From the NCBI RefSeq assembly GCF_020497125.1, contig NC_059077.1, positions 22,018,840 through 22,082,839 of the forward strand: a stretch of 64,000 nucleotides of DNA, written 5' to 3'. Below are positions 61,960 to 64,000 of the stretch, piece after piece. This DNA is from Mauremys mutica (Eukaryota > Chordata > Testudines > Geoemydidae). Each line of letters opens with the position of its first letter. The stretch's first letter is position 1. The notes under the pieces are model-generated. The model was not told the origin of the DNA and made no database searches. It worked only from the letters and a program-made list of their open reading frames with translations. The translations under genes were made by a program, and so were the position numbers.

Positions 61960-64000
61960 GTGAACTTCTATTTTGTGTCATTGGTTGCATAGTATTAAAG
62001 TATATTTAGCTTAGCTTTATTGAGGAAAGTGGAAAATCGTCTAACTTCAAGAATTCTGTAAGTACCAGATTCATATGGTTCACAGCTAAATAATGAGGCC
62101 ATTCTTGATTCTAATGCAAAATTTTAATGTGCCTTGATACTTACTCAATAAAATATTTTAGTTACTTAGAAGATGGCTTAATGGGAAAGCATTAATACTG
62201 GGGGGCAGGAGGAGGGAAATCTAGGCACATGCCGCAGTTCTTTCCTTCTCTTCTCCCACTCCTAAAAGTATTTTGGTTCCTTGGCAATGAGGATATGGTC
62301 CACAGTTTTAGAACAGGGTATAAAACCCCGTAACTTAAAGATAAAAAGACCATTTTTAAACAAAGCAAATTTAAATCGGAATTTACAACTATCTGCCTGA
62401 AAGTTGTGCTTTAAATTTTCATAATTTAAAATGAAAAAAGTTTGTGTTGCAGTGGATTGAAGTTAGGCACCATATCTAAATAGGATTAATCAAAACAAGT
62501 CTGGATTTTATCTCTGTAGAAACTATAGATGGGAAAAGTATTAAATTCTGTAACCTGGACTACTGAATAACTGTTGTGTTTTCTCTAATATCTTAGCACT
62601 TCTTATTTCCCCCAGATAGTTTTAAGTTACCATTGCATGAGATAATAAACTGCATGATAACCTATTACTAGTTTTGGAGCTGAACAGGGTTCAGTTGAGA
62701 ACACTAAAGTGGAAACACAACTGCTTTAATACAAATTTTGCAGAAAAATTTTGTTTAATTTTTACAGTGTTATACCAGTAAGTTATAGTACTAAACATTT
62801 TTGGGGAAACCTACCGTGTCTCCAAGATGCAAAAGTCCCATATGGGAATATTTTTTTGAAGAGATTCCTGTATCATTTGGAAGTATTAAGAAAGGATCAC
62901 ATGCTGTATAAGCGTAACAAAGACAATGCAGGGCTTGGTAGCAGGAATGAAACAACATTTTGAAAAGTGTGCTACCCATGCCAAGGATGACATTGAAGAT
63001 ACTGTTTCTCTGTCAGTCTGAATATTCTGGATCTTTTGGTGAGTAATGTTAGTGTTTTTATTACATTTTAGAAAAATATTTAAAAACAAAGTTAAATATT
63101 GCTGGGTTATTTTCCTGTGGGGTTTATAACAAGAAGCAGAGAAATTTAGTTTAATCTGAATGAGAATTTTAAGCGTTTGAAGGTTAGAAGTTTGTCATTA
63201 AAGGCTCCATTCAGTGCCTGTTCATGTTTAGGGAAAGGCTCCCATTGTTTACAGTGGGCATGGGACTGGACCATGAAAGTATATCAAAGGTGGCAGTGCA
63301 GTGGGGCCTCATAATATAATGGCGATGTCCAGGTAGCCATATTGATTTGACAGCCTTGTACTGCTGAGTTTTGAACTTGACCCAGACATGCTGTCTGAAC
63401 TAGTTTAGGCAATGGATTAAAAACTAACCACAAGCAGGTTGAACTACTATACTGCTGGTATAAACATCGTGTGCGCAAAACACCGTACATAATTTTTTCA
63501 TTTTTTTAACTAAATTTCTTGAAATGTCCAATTATTAATCCTCAATTCAAACTAAATCCATTGAAAGTTTGAAGTTTTAAAAGCTAACTGTTTTTGAATT
63601 ATCTGAGTACAGATAAACTATCAACTTCTGTTAACCCTCTTAGGTTGGGAGTGTCTAGGCATGAGAAATTTAATTCCAAAATTTTAGTTGAGGTGAAAAT
63701 AGGAGTTTGGAATGCAATGGCTATTCCAATTTATATTTTATAGTGGTGGTGCAATTCAGATCTGGAACACAACACAAACAATGGCACTTTCTCATAGTCC
63801 TTCCTCATGTCGTCTTATGGCACCATTTTTACTGAGCTGTTCCTAGTGTCTGTTGCCAGCTGGAGAGGGACAGAGTTAAGGTACACACCATCCCTGCAAC
63901 ACAACCTTAACTTTGTATTTCCTGGTTTTCAGAGGTTTAAGTTTAGCCACTCTCCACATTCTGGAAGGGCACGAGGCAGAACTGGGCAACTTTATCTGTG
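61960..64000 (+). other. SUB1 intron 4 (partial)
   Basis: Runs to the right edge. The terminal SUB1 exon was not found. Contains a BED-finger-like remnant (below) and a diverged ancient repeat near 63200-63280. Confidence 0.65.
62830..63021 (+). pseudogene. BED-type zinc-finger (hAT/ZBED-like) remnant
   Basis: From 62926, MQGLVAGMKQHFEKCATHAK then DDIEDTVSLSV-stop resembles the second half of BED fingers in hAT-derived proteins (LV-RMK-H---C). The upstream half appears in another frame (YKRNK at ~62906-62920) after one frameshift, with the expected Cys replaced. Short, degenerate, in SUB1 intron 4. Confidence 0.45.

Overview
This window is vertebrate nuclear DNA, most likely from a cryptodiran turtle. 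The organism call rests on a tRNA-headed SINE of the tortoise/Cryptodira type at 10.46-10.65 kb, on repeated CR1 LINE copies, and on a dense set of short hAT-like and 'GGTCTACACTA'-ended elements of the sort that fill turtle genomes. There is no prokaryotic or organellar sequence. The protein-coding content is two divergent, head-to-head genes. ZFR (zinc-finger RNA-binding protein) is on the minus strand from 40.1 kb down past the left edge. SUB1 (PC4, a transcriptional coactivator) is on the plus strand from about 56.5 kb past the right edge. This matches the neighbour pair on human 5p13.3. I identified the exons by translating both strands and comparing with the known protein families from memory.

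ZFR: fifteen coding exons are readable with consistent phases. They encode the first ~874 residues: an Ala/Gln/Pro/Tyr-rich N-terminus, three C2H2 double-stranded-RNA-type fingers, the RRRM/E-rich linker, and the start of the DZF domain. The last ~200 residues lie left of base 1. Intron 2 is about 18.8 kb; intron 1 is only 175 bp. One splice donor is GC instead of GT (after exon 8). Another (after exon 7) is abutted by a Tigger-like transposon. The ZFR promoter is a CpG island (39.5-40.45 kb) with a duplicated NRF1 + ZNF143/SBF-like motif module.

40.5-56.3 kb is intergenic and almost entirely repeats: a 2.1 kb 'GTCTACACTA'-ended element, a solo LTR inserted in a minus-strand CR1, several hAT-type MITEs with clear 8-bp target duplications, and one good CTCF-like motif.

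SUB1: a CpG-island promoter with a non-coding exon 1, then coding exons 2-4 (100 codons). The terminal exon is beyond the window.

The non-coding remainder is nested transposons. Notable ones are: a 1.58 kb hAT element whose left half is an inverted copy of its own right end, including the dimerisation-domain codons; a 295 bp MITE built of serial perfect hairpins; and two ~2.1 kb related elements in opposite orientation bracketing ZFR exons 1-13. I saw no undescribed multi-gene system. The most interesting signals are transposon/splice-site and transposon/palindrome structures. Family assignments of repeats are from memory and need a Repbase/Dfam check.
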